From: Notospermus geniculatus
Lineage: Eukaryota > Nemertea > Pilidiophora > Heteronemertea > Lineidae
DNA: 64,000 nt
Assembly (NCBI GenBank): GCA_002633025.1
Contig: NMRB01002524.1
Span: forward strand, 26,829-90,828
Direction: 5' to 3'
The translations under genes and the position numbers were made by a program. The stretch's first letter is position 1. Each line of letters begins with the position of its first letter. Shown here piece after piece: positions 1-10,945 of the stretch. Below the pieces are notes generated by a model, which worked only from the letters and a program-made list of their open reading frames with translations, had not been told where the DNA came from and searched no databases.

Positions 1-1570
1 GTGGTCCCGACGGACAATCTCGGGGAGTGACGTCAGCATTCAAAAAGAAGCAAATCTCCAGCGCAACGTGTTCTGCGATTTTCACAGGGAAATGGATGGC
101 TACCATACATTCAGCGTGACTACTAACAAATGCTCATCCCTGTGAAAATCGTAAACTACGATGCGAGAAACCAACAGGCGGATCAAACGGAAGACTACAG
201 TGAAATTCGAGATGACCATACTTGTATGTAAAGGTCTTGACCTACTTGGCCTTGGCCTGCAATTTTAGAAGATCAGTTACGTCAGCTGTTTTAAAATCAT
301 TCATTGCCTTGCGAAACTCGTAAACTACGCGGCTAGAAACGCTCAAGTGGACCATGGCCTTCAAGATTCCATCGCCCATGAAATTGCTCTGCGATGTCAC
401 TTAATATTCGGCTTTGATCAGCCAGGAACGGACGAATGATCGATTGTTCATGGCGTCAGCACGTCTCATTTGCGGGGAATATCTATATTATAAGAGAGAA
501 GGCTCATTTTTTGTCTCACTCCTTCTGGAGATTGGGCATCATACAAGTCATGAATGGTGGTGTGATGTGTTGGCCAGGTATCAGTCTGTGTTTATAGCAA
601 ATAAAAACCAGAAAAAAATTGGTTCCAAGATGGTTTTGACAGGGAAATCTTTTGGTGACCTGGAATTCTATTTATAGGCCGACACTGTGGAGGTATTCCC
701 CAATTGTCCTGACATATAGGCCTACCGACTGTAGTGTGACCCAATTCCTGTATAATGCAAACACATCGGAATGGCCTAGATGCAGAGTCCTCTTATCAGC
801 TGGCATGGCAAGTTTGATTACATGCTGTTGAACATATCAGTAGAAAGGGAGGGAAGCAATGGAGAATTTTGAAAGGCTTGGGGAAAGACAGGAAGGATAA
901 TTTTAAGGAACTGATCGAATCAAGGGCATAATGTGGGTTGGATGGAATCAATGGAGCACAGGTCAGGAATGTTGTGTGTCTGAGAAGGTGGAGGGCGCTT
1001 TTATCAAAGTACCTCGGGCTCATTCTGTTATGATACATAGGGAAACAGTCAAACAATTTGCAGACAGGGTGGGGGTTCTATATGTTGGCGAGAACAGAAC
1101 ACGAACAGAAGGATTCTGAATGATTGAAGGCATGAAAAAAAATGTAAAGGGCAGTTCGAGAGTGACTGGAGACAAAGTGGCAATGAAATTACTGGATAGT
1201 GTTGGAAAGGGCTTCATCATTCAGGAGCTCTGCATAACAGAACTCGCTATTCAGTCCATAAAATTCTGATGTGCCCCAATAAAAACACCCTCCCCACAAC
1301 AAGACCGTAGGATGGGTAACTTTGCTAGTAATAAATAAATGAAAATAAAAAATGTCCGTTGTCTGGTTAGTTCAGAAGGTGTTTCGACGAAGAGATTGAA
1401 AAATTGGCCTGTTGAGTCGTGTCTTAAAGCGGACTATTCGCGCTGAGTCAAAGATTCCACAGAACAGTTTCCGGAGCGGCCGCCGCAATGCATTTACCAG
1501 TTGTTGTTACGAATATAACGGGTTGTTTTATTATTTTTGGTTCACTTTGGACAGACGCGAACAACCCGCT
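1..1570. other. No gene recognised; short ORFs only
   Basis: I recognise no gene here. Reading frames of 60-90 codons (for example 414-677 plus and 931-1119 plus) have no familiar motif and are expected by chance. A short imperfect inverted repeat (bacgattttcacaggga-like arms, core ATTTTCACAGGGA and its complement) lies at about 73-151. An AATAAA occurs near 1330 but no gene upstream of it can be defined. Confidence 0.5.
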
Positions 1571-1579
1571 TTAAGGTAG

Positions 1580-1719
1580 ATTCATACTTCGCGTTTTGCG
1601 CTTTGCGCGTGCCCGTTTCATATGTGAATGCGTCGTAGAAAAAGTAATTTTATTGTTTGTACCACACCTAAACATAGGGAACGGACAAGCGCAAAGCGCA
1701 AAACGGAGAAGTATGAATT
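1580..1719. repeat. Hairpin MITE, about 140 bp
   Basis: The two ends are reverse complements of one another for about 35 bp: ATTCATACTTCGCGTTTTGC on the left is answered by GCAAAACGGAGAAGTATGAA on the right. It has no coding capacity. This is the form of a miniature inverted-repeat transposon. Confidence 0.6.
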
Positions 1720-1725
1720 GGCCTT

Positions 1726-2810
1726 CAGTCATGTGGTAGCAAGCCTGTGTGTATACTTGACTACACTCGTCCCCAGTGTTCAGTTGGTCATAGGTGAAGA
1801 CCCACTAATTACTGGCACGTTTGGCGCCAAAAGTGAAGGATCACCAATAGATGGCGCTATTTGACGAGGAATCCAATCATAAGCCACCATCATGGATCTA
1901 ACCGACGCCGCCGTATCACACTTTCTGATTGGCTAAAATACCTGTAAAATTGTACACTGCAGATCTCCAGCGGGGATTCCCCGAATCGGACAGCTAACGC
2001 CATCTATTAGCGATACCTTGAGAATCGCATCCAATTGAAGCAGTTTCTGAGCGCGGGTACGTAGCGGGTAGCGATTTGAAACTGCGGGAGGAGTTTAACA
2101 CTAGACTAGAAAAAGTACACACATTTCATTTGTCGACAGCTTCGCAGCGTAATCTATAACCTATCAATGGTGTACGCCACTTTCTTCCAGAGACTTTCTC
2201 TCCGTTTACACTCCATTATCCATCCGGCCACAAGCTGCGCTGGATGCAATTACCCGAAACGAGCGTTTTTGTTTACCTATTACAGAAAAAACATTTTATG
2301 CTCTGTCGACCCTTCAGTGCTGAGTATATGAGCTATTGTTAAGATGGGAGTGTATGCACGCCCAGTGCATTATAAAATATTAGGCTTGGAATGTGGGCAT
2401 CCCATTTAATAGTACTTGTATTAGTTTCCATTTATACAAGATGAGTACCCGTTAATTAAGTCCCACTTGACTTAACTAGGAGTTGGGATTCATACATGTA
2501 TCTACCGTACAACAGTTCCTGCACTCCGACTCACGACTATTTGAACGCAATGCACTGGCCAATAAGTGGGAATAACCCCGATCACGTGGTATCACACGTC
2601 AGGCATGTCCTTATTTGGAGAACAATAGCATTTTGATAACCAGGTTTTGGGCTTTATTAGTGGTAACCATGCAGGCTGTGTAAATACGGATAATGTGGAA
2701 AACGAGGTCAGGGATAAGTTTCCAAGTCAGTTTGCTACAGGGACCCCAGCACTGCCACCAAAAAGAAATATAAAAGTTCAATAGTTCATGGTAACAATTA
2801 TCTTAATAGT
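1726..2810. other. Intergenic, nothing recognised
   Basis: I see no gene, RNA gene or clear repeat structure in this stretch. Confidence 0.4.
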
Positions 2811-3327
2811 GAGGTTTACCACCTTTCCGACTCCGGCTTCAACTACCAGAATTCATTGCAGTCCGCTGTAGACATCCTTGATAAAAATGATTTGATAGAC
2901 GTTTGCAAATCGTAAAATGCGATAACTTTGTGGCAGAACAATTTTGATTCGTAATCGGAAGTGCACGTAAATCGCAAATATTAGGGAGTTTTCGCAAAGC
3001 CCCCGAAACGCCAACGCGAACGCCAAAGCCATTGTTCGATGACACGAAGCGAGCACCGAACAAAAGGATAGACATTCGCGTTGGCATTTCGGGGGCTTTG
3101 CGAAAACTCTATAATATAGTCGTGTTTCAAGTCGTAACGACTGGGATTACGACTTCAATATTCATTATTTATCCGCACTTCCGATTGACAAGGCCAACTT
3201 TTCTGCCTTCAATTTATGGTGTTTGACGAATTGAAACGTCTATCAAATCGTTTTTATCAAGGATGTCCATAGCGGACTGCAATTCATTCTCTTAGTTGAA
3301 GTCGGAGTCGGAAAGGTGCTAAACCTC
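2811..3327. repeat. Outer inverted-repeat element, interrupted by another MITE
   Basis: Arms of about 90 bp face each other: the left arm carries CCTTTCCGACTCCGGCTTCA and the right arm its near complement TGAAGTCGGAGTCGGAAAGG; both continue through a block containing ATCCTTGATAAAAATGATTT and its complement. A second, unrelated hairpin (2982-3112) sits inside, so the outer element is older. Confidence 0.65.
2982..3112. repeat. MITE of the TAGGGAG-TTTTCGCAAAGC family, copy 1
   Basis: Near-perfect hairpin. The left end begins TAGGGAGTTTTCGCAAAGCC and the right end is its complement ending in ACTCTATA. Other copies are at 7419-7548 and 34506-34638. The terminal TA fits a Tc1/mariner-type target. 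Confidence 0.75.
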
Positions 3328-4254
3328 TCTATTACAGTGCTAAGTAGAAGGAAACCGGAGTCTACTTGGAGGAGATATCGCTCTCTCTCTCCAACATTAT
3401 GTCCAAAGAAGGTAATGCAACGGTTAGTGTTAGGGATTAGGATTGGCCAAAGCATTATTGGCCCTTAGACCAGTTGCTCAAAAGATGTATTTGTCACTAA
3501 CTTGACGTTGGTGCTACCTTGGCGTTATCTCCATCAAGGTGCTAAACCTCGCTAACGCACACGCCGATAACCAGTAACAAAATCTATAAGTGGACACTTA
3601 CGATGTGTTCTTTGCAATGCCTCGACTGTCATCCACTCTTCACAAACATAAAAAACATTCAGTAACTGTGGGAATCTGTCACGTTATATTGAACGTGGAA
3701 AACATTTATCGCAAGTGATGCGTTTTAACGGTGTTGTCGGAGAGAGAGTGGATACCATGATGTAGAGTCCTGTTGGTTATCATAGTGTGGCAGACATCGG
3801 ACTCCTTCCAAACGGCAAAGTGGACAAAAACGTCAAAAAACAAAAAACAAATCGGCAATATTTGCTTGCGTTGCTACAGCGGCCATGGTAAAGTCAAATT
3901 AATACGCCCTACATCGTGTGCAAATGCAGCCATTCGTGTACAGGTGTGAAGGGAAAGAATGTCCTAGGAAAAACTGTCCTGGGAACAAAAGATCCTATTG
4001 TTACATTCTAATCTCTGACAATTGATTTCTATACGCATGCCGCTTATTCCGTCATTCAACAAAAGAAGTGGACACTTTCTACAGGGGGACACTTTTTACT
4101 GCTACACCGGCAACACGCGCATCGAATTTGTCAAGAATTTTTTTTATAGAACTGCTAGAACCTGCTGCCACTTGTTCCCCTCAATTATTCTGTTCAACCA
4201 CGACAAACAGTTTTGAGAAATTCCTAGTACAACAACTCGACGGCTGAGCCACAA
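3328..4254. other. Intergenic, nothing recognised
   Basis: No gene or structured element recognised. An A-rich run near 3835-3850 is not linked to anything. Confidence 0.4.
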
Positions 4255-4385
4255 GCCGTCTATCCACGGGAGAGCTTTCTCGCAGAAGTTGGCTCACAAT
4301 GGGCAATCCACCATTGTTTGTTTCTTTTCTGCAGAGTTGCCAGCTCGCCAGCTCGCGTGAGAAATCTCTCCCGTGGATAGGCGTC
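4255..4385. repeat. Hairpin element
   Basis: Inverted arms GTCTATCCACGGGAGAG and CTCTCCCGTGGATAGGC about 90 bp apart; non-coding; probable MITE. Confidence 0.55.
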
Positions 4386-4420
4386 TGACCCGACAGGCCA
4401 TGGTCAGGCCACGGTGTGGA

Positions 4421-4469
4421 TAGTCTCGCGCAGCCAGAACCTCGGTTGGGAGACCGAGGGTCTGGCCAC
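4421..4469. repeat. Dispersed repeat with TAGTCTCGCGCAGCCAG core, copy 1
   Basis: This roughly 50-bp block (TAGTCTCGCGCAGCCAGA ... GACCGAGGGTCTGGC) recurs at 4929-4987. The same CTAGTCTCGCGCAGCCA core appears inside the TTAA element at 32825-33104 and its relative at 42144-42422. It contains an internal short inverted repeat (CTCGGT/ACCGAG). Confidence 0.45.
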
Positions 4470-4928
4470 AACGTCTAAAACGTTTGTGATGCTGCTTTGC
4501 GTACGACTACCCCTATCATATCCCGGCTTGGTGGCATCGGTCTTTGGCAGATAAAGACGACATAACTGGCCTGTGTCTACCTCCTATAGTGTCATTGATG
4601 GCAGGATCAGATCATCAGTGCTGCGGAGAAAGACCTCCATAGTGCGATCAAGGTATTAACAAGCTTTGCTTCTGTTTGACTCAAGCTCGCTGAATAGAGC
4701 GCCACCATTTTGCAAGTTGATGTGATCCCTGCAAGATGGCCAATCAGCATGGCTGTAACACTCTTAATTCAAAATTGACCAATCAGCGTCGATACGAGGA
4801 TCTTGGTATTTTCGCAACAAAAATTGCTGAGGTTGGTCTCAGTCTCTGTAATGCTGCGCAGTTCGCGCATGCGTAACAGAGACTGAGTGCCTCAGTCTAT
4901 GATGTGGAGAGAGTTCTGCGTCAAAATC

Positions 4929-4987
4929 TAGTCTCGCGCAACCAGCCCCTCGTTCATACTCCGAGGTCGTCAGACCGAGGGTCTGGC
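4929..4987. repeat. Dispersed repeat with TAGTCTCGCGCAGCCAG core, copy 2
   Basis: Second copy of the block at 4421-4469, ending in the same GACCGAGGGTCTGGC. Confidence 0.45.
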
Positions 4988-4989
4988 AC

Positions 4990-6610
4990 AGAACAAGTTA
5001 CAGTAATGGTGTCAGTGCCCTTATTCCGATGATTCAAAATAAGGGGAGCTCCGCGGCTGATTGGCTAGTCACTACCACTGCATCATGGGTCTCAAAAGTT
5101 GGTGACGTAGGCTGCAGGAGGAATATGGTTGCGCATTATTTATGTGAATCGCCTCAATTTGTGTTGTCAAGTCAATTTATAGTGTCTTTCATTCGAATTT
5201 CAGACAAGTATGTTAATATTCTTTCGATTGGGGAGGAAATTATACTATAAAAAGTGCGGTAGGCCTAACAGCAAGGGCTGTAGTTTTCCTCGCATGCTGC
5301 ATGCTTTTTGCATTGATTGTGCATGCATGCAGGCAGTGCAGTGTAGTTGTGTTCTACGTCATCGTCGGTAGATTGTCCGCCATGATGGTTTTGCAAGTCA
5401 AAGTAACCATATACAATGTAGACCAGACTCTAAAATTGGAAATTTATTGGAAATTGCAAGAGTCTGGTGGCACGAGACTACGTCAAAATCAAGACACGCA
5501 GTACGACTGAACCAACTGCAGCTCACAACGACTCATGTCTGAATCGAGACTGATGATATTTTCTCATTCCACAACGCCTCAGTCAGCGGAAATTACCGCC
5601 CAGACGAGCGGTCATAATCCGTAGCAGCTTAGGATTTTTTGCAGAAGTTTTCTGCCGTATCATTTCTTTGGTATGCTAGTCATTTCCTTGCCTCCGTGAA
5701 TACAACGCCAAGCGTCTCTTGAATCTCCATCTCTCAGAAACCAAGGACTCTTGACAGTTTAATGTTTGTCTTTGGTCCTGATGAAGTGTCATCTCTTACT
5801 CCTGGTAAACATGTTTACTTAACTACAGACTTTGAGACAGTTATTGAGGAATATTTCCATGACAGCTGGGCGTCAGATGTGAACTAGCTTGATAGTCGAT
5901 ATCTCAGTCCTCCTTCTGAAATGTATACCCTGCCGAGTTTTGCATTCCACCCAATCTAGATCTTGGCGTACGAACGTCTAATCGGCACGAAGTAAAATTG
6001 TTCTGTTTTAGCAGAGAGACTGGTGGAAATAAGACCGATCACCGTCGGTCATTGGCTGTGTAAACAAGCCGGTGTGAGAGGGGTCAAAGTCCCCTGGAAT
6101 CAAAGTCCGGTCTTATTGTTCAGCGAGGGATTTGAATATGTGGCTTATGAATGTGTGCCCTGAACCCAAAAACAGACCAATGAGCATTACTAGGCCTACC
6201 GAAAACCAAGTCATGCCAGAATAAGGCATTTAATAGTCGAAAGATAAGCCTTTGCCGATTAACTTTTGAATGGAAGGTTTTGCAACATGATTTTGTCGAA
6301 TTAAAATCATGCGAGCATTACACCAAGCTGTGGCCGTGTCGTGTGGTTTTTTGGGCGTGTGTACGTCTGGTTGATTTGATGTAATTGCGTGATGTACGTC
6401 AGATAAGTCAGGTGAAGGATTATTTGGTCGGAGTGTACATGGGCCTTAGTGTACTATTTTTGTGAAGTACTTACGGACGTGCAAAGGTGTTGAGCTGTAA
6501 GGTAAGTTTCTGCATTTTAATATTTCGTTTTGAGGAAGTTTTCAGTTAAGTTACGTGGTTAAAGGCAATAAACCCAAATTTTCTGACTGTGCACACAGAG
6601 TGAAGGCGCC
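4990..6610. other. Intergenic, nothing recognised
   Basis: Only short reading frames (for example 5029-5250 and 5301-5510, plus strand) without recognisable motifs. No repeat structure was noticed. Confidence 0.4.
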
Positions 6611-7173
6611 TAAAGCCTAGTTTATACTTCGACGCAAGACCATCGGCGTCCGACGCCCGATCAAATCTTGACGCCGACTTCGCGGAATTGATTCATAGTC
6701 CAGCGTACTTTAGCGACGGCGACCCGTTATGAAACGACTCAACATGTCAAGTACTAAAGCCTAGTTTATACTTCGACGCAAGACCATCGGCGTCCGACGC
6801 ACGATCAAAATCTGTACGCCGACTAAAGCCTAGTTTATACTTCGACGCAAGACCATCGGCGTCCGACGCGCGATCAAAATCTGGACGCCGACCTAATGAA
6901 GCAGGCTTATGTCGGCGTACAGATTTTGATCGTGCGTAGGACGCCGATGGTCGTGCGTCGAAGTATAAACTAGGCTTTAAGCCTACTTCATTAGGTCGGC
7001 GTACAGATTTTGATCGCGCGTCGGACGCCGATGGTCGTGCGTCGAAGTATAAACTAGGCTTAACAGCCTCGCGATCGGACGCCGACCAAATCGTACGACG
7101 GGGTCGGCGTCGAACGCAAGAACGCGCGTTGGTCGCCAGCGATGGTCGTGCGTCGAAGTATAAACTAGGCTTA
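6611..7173. repeat. Nested cluster of the TAAAGCCTAGTTTATACTTC MITE family
   Basis: The terminus TAAAGCCTAGTTTATACTTC, followed by GACGCAAGACCATCGGCGTC, occurs at 6611, 6763 and 6824 in forward orientation, with several reverse-complement ends up to 7173. Copies have inserted into copies. The same family lies just downstream of transporter copies A, E and H. Confidence 0.75.
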
Positions 7174-7212
7174 TGACGGGGAGAGTGGGAGTTGGCTTTC
7201 TATGGGCAACTC

Positions 7213-7366
7213 TACAGACATCCTGGGAACGTCGACCATGACATCTCAGAAGGGGTAAACAAACCTTGTACAGATGGCTCCTGTGCTTACGGTCTGTACA
7301 ACACACTAGGCCCAGGTTTGTTTACCCCCTCTGACCTGTCATGGCCGACATTCGCAGGATGTCTAT
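7213..7366. repeat. Hairpin element, about 50-bp arms
   Basis: ACAGACATCCTGGGAACGTC at the left is answered by its near complement ending AGGATGTCTAT at the right. The inner arm GGGGTAAACAAACC pairs with GGTTTGTTTACCCC. Confidence 0.65.
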
Positions 7367-7641
7367 AAGGCTGCAATCACATACAGCTACACGGTACACG
7401 GACACGCCGGTTAACAATATGGAGTTTTCGCAAAGCCCCCGAAACGCCGACGCGAACGTCTATCCTATTATTCGCTGCTCTTTTCGTGGCATCGAACAAT
7501 GGGATTGGCGTTCGCGTTGGCGTTTCGGGGACTTTGCGAAAACTCCATAATGTCTTCACGGTCACGAGCCCTTTGTGAACCTTTGTTAACAGGCCTGCAC
7601 GTGTAGCGTGTACATGTAGTTCCATGTGATTGTAACCTTAT
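7366..7641. repeat. Outer hairpin element interrupted by a TAGGGAG-type MITE
   Basis: Arms TAAGGCTGCAATCACATACA and the facing ATGTGATTGTAACCTTA extend through a shared block with GTGTAGCGTGTACATGTAG-like sequence. The element at 7419-7548 is inserted between the arms. Confidence 0.55.
7419..7548. repeat. MITE of the TAGGGAG-TTTTCGCAAAGC family, copy 2
   Basis: Near-perfect hairpin (GGAGTTTTCGCAAAGCCCCC ... and its complement), same family as 2982-3112 and 34506-34638. Confidence 0.75.
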
Positions 7642-8036
7642 GAGCAGCTGCTTGTGCCTGTGGTTTCAGTGTAGGATGCAAACAATGGAGAATTGCCCAC
7701 TCCGAGCCGACTTCCACGAAAAAAACTACCGCGAACCTACGCCTTTACGTAGTTGGCATTCGCTCTTTTTACACGGATCCGGTTCGACCCGGTTCGAAGC
7801 CACTTCGCTTAGGCCTACTTTTTGTACCATGAAAACGGAAGGATAGTACAGGTCGCATGACTTTGTCACGCTACAAAAAAAAGGAGTAACTGGTCTCGAA
7901 CCGGCGCGAACCGACTCTGTACAAAGTGCTATTGTCACCAGTCCTGACAGTTCATTGTTCAGAAGCTTATCAGTAATGTAACAAATAAGCCTGTTTCCGA
8001 TGATAATCTTTAACAAATTCCCTTTTTGTCCACCAC

Positions 8037-8038
8037 AG
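8037..8038 (+). promoter_or_regulatory. Possible 3' splice site in the 5' leader of copy A
   Basis: CCCTTTTTGTCCACCACAG lies 40 bp before the ATG of copy A: a pyrimidine-rich tract ending in CAG. The same sequence precedes copy H in the mirror position. The other copies have an unrelated leader. A 5'-UTR intron in A and H is an inference; no donor was identified. Confidence 0.35.
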
Positions 8039-8078
8039 ACTGAGACATTGAAGAACTGCTACAATCGTGCCGACCATC

Positions 8079-9755
8079 ATGAGATTCAAGGACAAACTGT
8101 CTGTTATTCGCCGAAGCAAGAACCTGATTGCGTTCACACTCCTGCTTGCTTTCGTAACACACTGTACGACACTCACCTTAGTGCAGACGCTGGCACCCGC
8201 CCTCGTCAAAGCATTCGATTATGATGAATTCCAACCGATCATGATGCAAAAAAACAAGACCGGAGATGAACCTGTTAAAACGACATCATTACCGAACGCA
8301 TCTATGATTTACTGCAAGAAGTCGTCGCCAGCCATATGTGTAAATTTGGCTAATGTGACCATTGCAAACGAAGAGTCTTCGGCTAATGACATTCACGATC
8401 TGCATGGAGCAGAAATTTACTGCAAGAAGAATACATTTCCTTCAGTTTGTGTGGAACATGCGAAAATTATGGGTGAAATTGCTGGTCTGGTAGGTGCCCT
8501 TAGCGCTGTTGGACCTCTCACAGAGATCTTTGTGAACCCCGTTGTCGGAATTATCTGCTCAAAAGTTGGCCATAGATCACCATTTCTTGCTGGTTCGTTA
8601 CTTCAGATCATAGGGAGCATTATATTCCTCCTGGCTACAAACACTGCCATGCTGTTCGTCGCCAGAATCGTCTGTGGAATAGCCAATACTCTCTGTGACA
8701 TCAGCGCTTTGGTCATGGCCTGTGTCGTGTTTTCGGACGTGAAAGAACGATCAAAGATAATAATGTTTTCATTCGCATCTTCGTATCCTTTAGCCGCAGT
8801 GTTGAGTTACTTGGTCGGTAATGTTGGATATTCGTTCCTTGGACCGTGGCTTCCATTTGGGATGCTGTGCTGCCTGAGTGTATTGGATGGGACTTTACGG
8901 TGCTTCATCGACGCCGAATTCCACGAGAAAAATGAAACTGGTCCGGACAAAGACTCTAACCTGAATGAAAACCAAGTTAAAGGCACAGTACAACATGATG
9001 ATGGATGCCTGAATGGTGTTCCTGAGGGAAGTCGACGTGTGCCGGGTGTAGTGGAAAATGGAAAAATCTCGGATCCTTCCGTTAAAACAAGAGATAATAC
9101 CGAATGCTTCCCAAATCCAGAGTCGGAAACTTCTCCTATACTTCAAGAAGGACCTCCAGAGGGCACCTATTGGAATTACCTTCAGAGCCCTTCTATAGTG
9201 TCGGTCCTTCTGTTGACGTTTACTGTCGCTTTTGCCGTTTACGTAGTCCTCACGACCGCTCCAAATTGGGTGACAAACGTCCTTCACGCTGAGCAGCAGC
9301 AGCTTGGTATCGTGCTTGGAGTCTCCAGCGTGGCGCACCTTGTAGGAAATCTCACTACAGGCATCCTAGTTACTAAAGACAGTATGTGGATGTGGATGAT
9401 CTCAGGATGCTTCTTAGTCAGCCTCGGGTTGGCTGTTTACCCGTGGGTCAGAAACATATGGTTGACCCTTATCCCGGAGATTTTAACCAGGGTTGGTTAT
9501 GGAATTGCTTTTGGGATGTCGTCGAGTCTTATAACAATGCTCGCCCAGAAGGAGTACAGTGGTGACACAGCCAAAGCCATGTCGCTCTATGTCTTTTCGT
9601 ATTGTCTTGGATGCATGTTTGGACCGTTTTTCGGTGGCATTTTGAAGATAATATCTCTGATGACAGCGTATTATATTAGTCTCTCGTTTCTGATTGTGGT
9701 TGTTTTAGGGACGTTGACGACATTGTATCTCAAAAATAGAATAAGTGGTGTGTGA
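8079..9755 (+). CDS. SLC18A-like vesicular transporter, copy A (558 aa, intronless)
   Basis: Predicted 12-helix major facilitator of the vesicular amine/acetylcholine transporter family, expected to exchange protons for a small substrate in vesicle membranes; the substrate is unknown. RRSKNLIAF precedes TM1 (about 16-38) and aligns without gaps to the VMAT2 N-terminus. A roughly 90-residue first lumenal loop has sequons at Asn59, Asn73 and Asn92 and four cysteines (79, 87, 115, 124). TM2 holds Asn153-Pro154, TM4 the conserved Arg196. A hydrophilic TM6-TM7 loop spans about 279-371. TM7-TM12 fill 372-552. The VMAT2 ammonium-binding TM1 Asp is His28. The frame is open four codons upstream to a GTG, but the ATG at 8079 (A at -3) is the sensible start. 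No introns in the coding region. It heads a tandem array; the spacer follows at once. Family call firm, function inferred. Confidence 0.88.
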   Translation: MRFKDKLSVIRRSKNLIAFTLLLAFVTHCTTLTLVQTLAPALVKAFDYDEFQPIMMQKNKTGDEPVKTTSLPNASMIYCKKSSPAICVNLANVTIANEESSANDIHDLHGAEIYCKKNTFPSVCVEHAKIMGEIAGLVGALSAVGPLTEIFVNPVVGIICSKVGHRSPFLAGSLLQIIGSIIFLLATNTAMLFVARIVCGIANTLCDISALVMACVVFSDVKERSKIIMFSFASSYPLAAVLSYLVGNVGYSFLGPWLPFGMLCCLSVLDGTLRCFIDAEFHEKNETGPDKDSNLNENQVKGTVQHDDGCLNGVPEGSRRVPGVVENGKISDPSVKTRDNTECFPNPESETSPILQEGPPEGTYWNYLQSPSIVSVLLLTFTVAFAVYVVLTTAPNWVTNVLHAEQQQLGIVLGVSSVAHLVGNLTTGILVTKDSMWMWMISGCFLVSLGLAVYPWVRNIWLTLIPEILTRVGYGIAFGMSSSLITMLAQKEYSGDTAKAMSLYVFSYCLGCMFGPFFGGILKIISLMTAYYISLSFLIVVVLGTLTTLYLKNRISGV

Positions 9756-9774
9756 TGATGGGATAAAGTATCCC

Positions 9775-9863
9775 TAAAGCCGAGTTCACACTCCGCCGCA
9801 CGACCATTGGCGTCCGCCGCACGATTAAAATCTGTATGAAGTACATGTATAAACTAGGCTTTA
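9775..9863. repeat. Short MITE of the TAAAGCCTAGTTTATACTTC family, 20 bp after stop of copy A
   Basis: Begins TAAAGCCGAGTTCACACT and ends TATAAACTAGGCTTTA. The flanking GGATAAAGTATCCC is shared with the downstream edge of copy H and, with changes, copy E, so this insertion probably predates duplication of those genes. Confidence 0.65.
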
Positions 9864-10945
9864 GACATTTAGCGACCTGAAGAAAACAAAGATACGTAAT
9901 TGCTTATTTCTTCCTGGCTTTGGCCGGACGGAGGTCAATCAATGCCTGCTAATTAGCCAACGATCACATTTTTTGTGTTTTGTTTTGGATTAGTAGAGGA
10001 TGTTCATCTTTGGAACTTATTCACCAATCCGATCCGTACGACTAGTGTAGCTGTACACTGGCGCATTTCGTGTTCCATCCCCATTTATATCAATGGAACT
10101 GTTGGGAAGGAGTTAATTTTCTGGGCCGACCGCGCAGAAATTTCGATAGTGCTACCGACGCCTACCGGCAGTTAATTATCACACATTTTCCATTAACTAA
10201 AATGCAGATAGGCACCGAAAGCACTAACGGACTTTTTGTGCGATCGGCCGTGATCTCTGAAGGCGTTTCGAAGGAAATCAGCAGGTTTTATTTCATAGTG
10301 TCGACTTTCGAAAGAAATGACAGAACCATTTCCACCACGTTCAGTAGAAAACGTAAACAAACCCATGATTTTGTATTTCGTTCAAGGATCGATCAAGTCT
10401 GTGATTCATCAAATCTTTCATGCCGTCAATAAACAGGTCATTTTTTCCAAACTATTTGTATTTGGGTGGTTTGTTGTAGGGGGCAAATTTTGCAGAAGCA
10501 GTACCCTACAGGGGAGGTGTCTAGGGGCAAATGCCCCGTGCGGCATAGAGAGAGAGTCCGGGGGTGGGGCAAATGTCCAGGGGAATGCGCCGGATGTGCT
10601 TCAGCTGATTCCATATGAACGGCCACGAAAGCTTACTGTAATTTATTCCTCTCCATACAATGTATCACAAGTAATTAGGACACCTGACGCTATGCTTTGC
10701 ATACTTAGGCCTATCTCGCAATATATCGCAGAGACAAAAAAATATCTTGGCAGGTGATCATAGTTGGGCGTCATAGGAGAAATTAAACGCGGTGTAGGGT
10801 TGGGTCATATTTACTGATGATGATATCCTGGTAGGACTTATGTTTGAGAGGACGGTTGATCAGTGGTTGTTTTGTGTTCGGGACGTTTGGTACATGAAGG
10901 CTGTGACGACCTGACGTATACACTAGCTTGAGGAATAGAAGAATT
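9864..10945. repeat. Conserved array spacer between copies A and B
   Basis: This block recurs, little changed, after copies C, D and F, and in reverse after H. Landmarks in order: CTTATTTCTTCCTGGCTTT, GATCCGTACGACT, GGCACCGAAAGCACTA, GATCGATCAAGTCTGTGAT, and the leader of the next gene ending a few bases before its ATG. It holds no conserved reading frame. AATAAA at 10428-10433 lies in the same place in other spacers and could be a poly(A) signal. The ORFs read across it are chance. Confidence 0.75.
10428..10433 (+). terminator. Candidate poly(A) signal AATAAA in the array spacer
   Basis: CCGTCAATAAACAGGTC is kept in the spacers after copies A, C, D and F, about 670 bp beyond the stop of A. 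Position conservation within recent duplicates is weak evidence. Confidence 0.25.

Noticed and set aside
8067-8078. GTG start four codons upstream in copy A (and the equivalent in C, D, E and H)
   Set aside because: The animal gene should start at the ATG that follows; the upstream codons are in the leader and differ between leader types.
8895-9338. Minus-strand frame of 147 codons opposite copy A, also seen opposite D and G
   Set aside because: It is a shadow of the transporter coding sequence; conservation follows from the sense strand.
10070-10757. ORFs in the A-B spacer
   Set aside because: The spacer is conserved in C-D, D-E and F-G but the frames are broken there, so they are not coding.
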